Assembly: GCA_015490695.1 (NCBI GenBank)
Contig: WFXK01000303.1
Location: 1-6,547, forward strand
Origin: Bacteroidota bacterium
GTDB lineage: Bacteria > Bacteroidota > Bacteroidia > SpSt-205 > S141-50
Length of the DNA stretch: 6,547 nt
Reading direction: 5' to 3'
A program made the translations under genes and the position numbers. Under the pieces are notes generated by a model, which was not told the DNA's origin, searched no databases, and worked only from the letters and a program-made list of their open reading frames with translations. Of the stretch, positions 5,869 through 6,547 are shown piece after piece (position 1 is the stretch's first letter; every line of letters starts with the position of its first letter).

Positions 5869-6547
5869 ATGTTTGCGAAGAAGTACTTTCCTCATATCCT
5901 TCTTCTTTCCCTCTATCCCCTAAGTCTCTTTTGTCAAACTTATATTATTCAAGGCTTTGTTAAAGATGCACAAGAAGGCTTTCCACTGCCTAAGGCAAAA
6001 ATCATTGTAAAACAGGAACAACGCCCAATAACTACTGTCTATACAGATACAAACGGATTTTACCAAGTAAAATTAAAAACAAAAGGGAACTACCTTTTAG
6101 AAGCCCAAGCTTTGGGTTATGAACCTCAAATCCGCATGGTAATCTTGAAAAGAGATACTGTACAAGTTCATTTTGGTTTGTTAATTTTATCTTGCTCATT
6201 AAAAGAGGTAGAGATTACAGCAACGACCCATAGCTGGGAAAATCACTATCAAATGGATTTTCAACAGCTACAAACGCTTTCTGTACTAACTACTGCGGAA
6301 GCGTTGGACCGATTTCCCGGGATTTCTATGGCGAGAGCAGGTTCATGGGGGATAAAGCCTGTCGTTCAAGGGATGAGTGATGGTCATCTTTTAGTCTTTA
6401 TAGATGGTATCCGAGTAACCCAAGCCTGCCCTATGGGGATGGATGCTTGTACCGCTACCTTAGACCCCGATATGATTGAAGCAATTGCCGTTAGCACAGG
6501 AACTCAAGATGCTTCTTATGGCTCGGGAAACTTAGGTGGGGTTATTC
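5869..6547 (+). CDS. TonB-dependent outer-membrane receptor, 3'-partial, possible OprC-like copper importer
   Basis: The frame is open to the window edge, so only 226 N-terminal residues are visible; the 22-strand barrel lies outside. TonB-dependent receptors import bound ligands across the outer membrane using energy from TonB-ExbBD. Residues 1 to about 23 are a signal peptide (MFAKKY, then a Leu-rich core ending LSLFCQ). Residues 25-103 are a carboxypeptidase-regulatory-like beta-sandwich (IIQGFVKDAQ, TDTNGFYQVKL, LEAQALGYEP). EVEITA (113-118) may be the TonB-box region. The plug domain starts near 135: TAEALDRFPGI (142-152), KPVVQGM (163-169), LLVFIDGIRV (174-183) and YGSGNLGGVI (217-226). 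Inside it is CPMGMDAC (C187, M189, M191, C194), which fits the CxxxM copper-binding loop known from Pseudomonas OprC and its NosA-like relatives. Family assignment is very secure. The copper substrate is an inference, since the barrel residues that complete such a site are not visible. Confidence 0.92.
   Translation, partial: MFAKKYFPHILLLSLYPLSLFCQTYIIQGFVKDAQEGFPLPKAKIIVKQEQRPITTVYTDTNGFYQVKLKTKGNYLLEAQALGYEPQIRMVILKRDTVQVHFGLLILSCSLKEVEITATTHSWENHYQMDFQQLQTLSVLTTAEALDRFPGISMARAGSWGIKPVVQGMSDGHLLVFIDGIRVTQACPMGMDACTATLDPDMIEAIAVSTGTQDASYGSGNLGGVI

Noticed and set aside
5754..5963. + strand ORF spanning the protease start and the receptor start
   Set aside because: It overlaps the real receptor gene in a different frame and crosses the divergent promoters; the receptor frame explains the region better.

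Overview
The window looks like chromosomal DNA from a member of the Bacteroidota. The reasons are A+T-rich composition (roughly 40% G+C by eye), a secreted metalloprotease ending in a type IX secretion (T9SS) sorting domain, a TonB-dependent receptor with the carboxypeptidase-regulatory-like N-terminal domain typical of the phylum, and a promoter matching the Bacteroidota consensus TTG-N~20-TAnnTTTG. I see no mobile element, CRISPR array, tRNA or rRNA. Genus cannot be assigned from the sequence alone.

Layout. (1) 2-1360 (+): the 5'-truncated gene for ribonuclease Y, with coiled coil, KH and HD domains. (2) 1326-1553 (-): a small unrecognised gene whose 3' end overlaps the rny 3' end. (3) 1598-3614 (+): three overlapping genes that look like one transcription unit. 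They encode a 155-residue protein that may be a degenerate GIY-YIG-like domain, the CMP-Kdo synthetase KdsB of lipopolysaccharide synthesis, and a 281-residue beta-rich protein resembling Bacteroidota proteins usually annotated 'polymorphic toxin type 23'. (4) 3611-5809 (-): a 732-residue secreted M43-family (pappalysin-like) metalloprotease with PKD and T9SS sorting domains, convergent with the preceding unit. Its stop codon and the stop of the preceding gene share the same TTAA. (5) 5869-6547 (+): the 5' part of a TonB-dependent receptor, divergent from the protease across a 59-bp gap holding overlapping promoter candidates. No stretch over 300 bases lacks a gene.

Much of the region concerns the cell envelope: Kdo activation for LPS, a possible outer-membrane beta-barrel, a secreted protease and an outer-membrane importer. 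RNase Y (mRNA turnover) is unrelated in function. The observations most worth checking are (a) an Asp-to-Asn change at what should be the last metal-binding residue of the RNase Y HD domain, and (b) a CPxxMD motif in the receptor's plug domain, resembling the CxxxM copper-binding motif of OprC. I see no convincing wholly new multi-gene system; the unusual features lie inside recognisable families.
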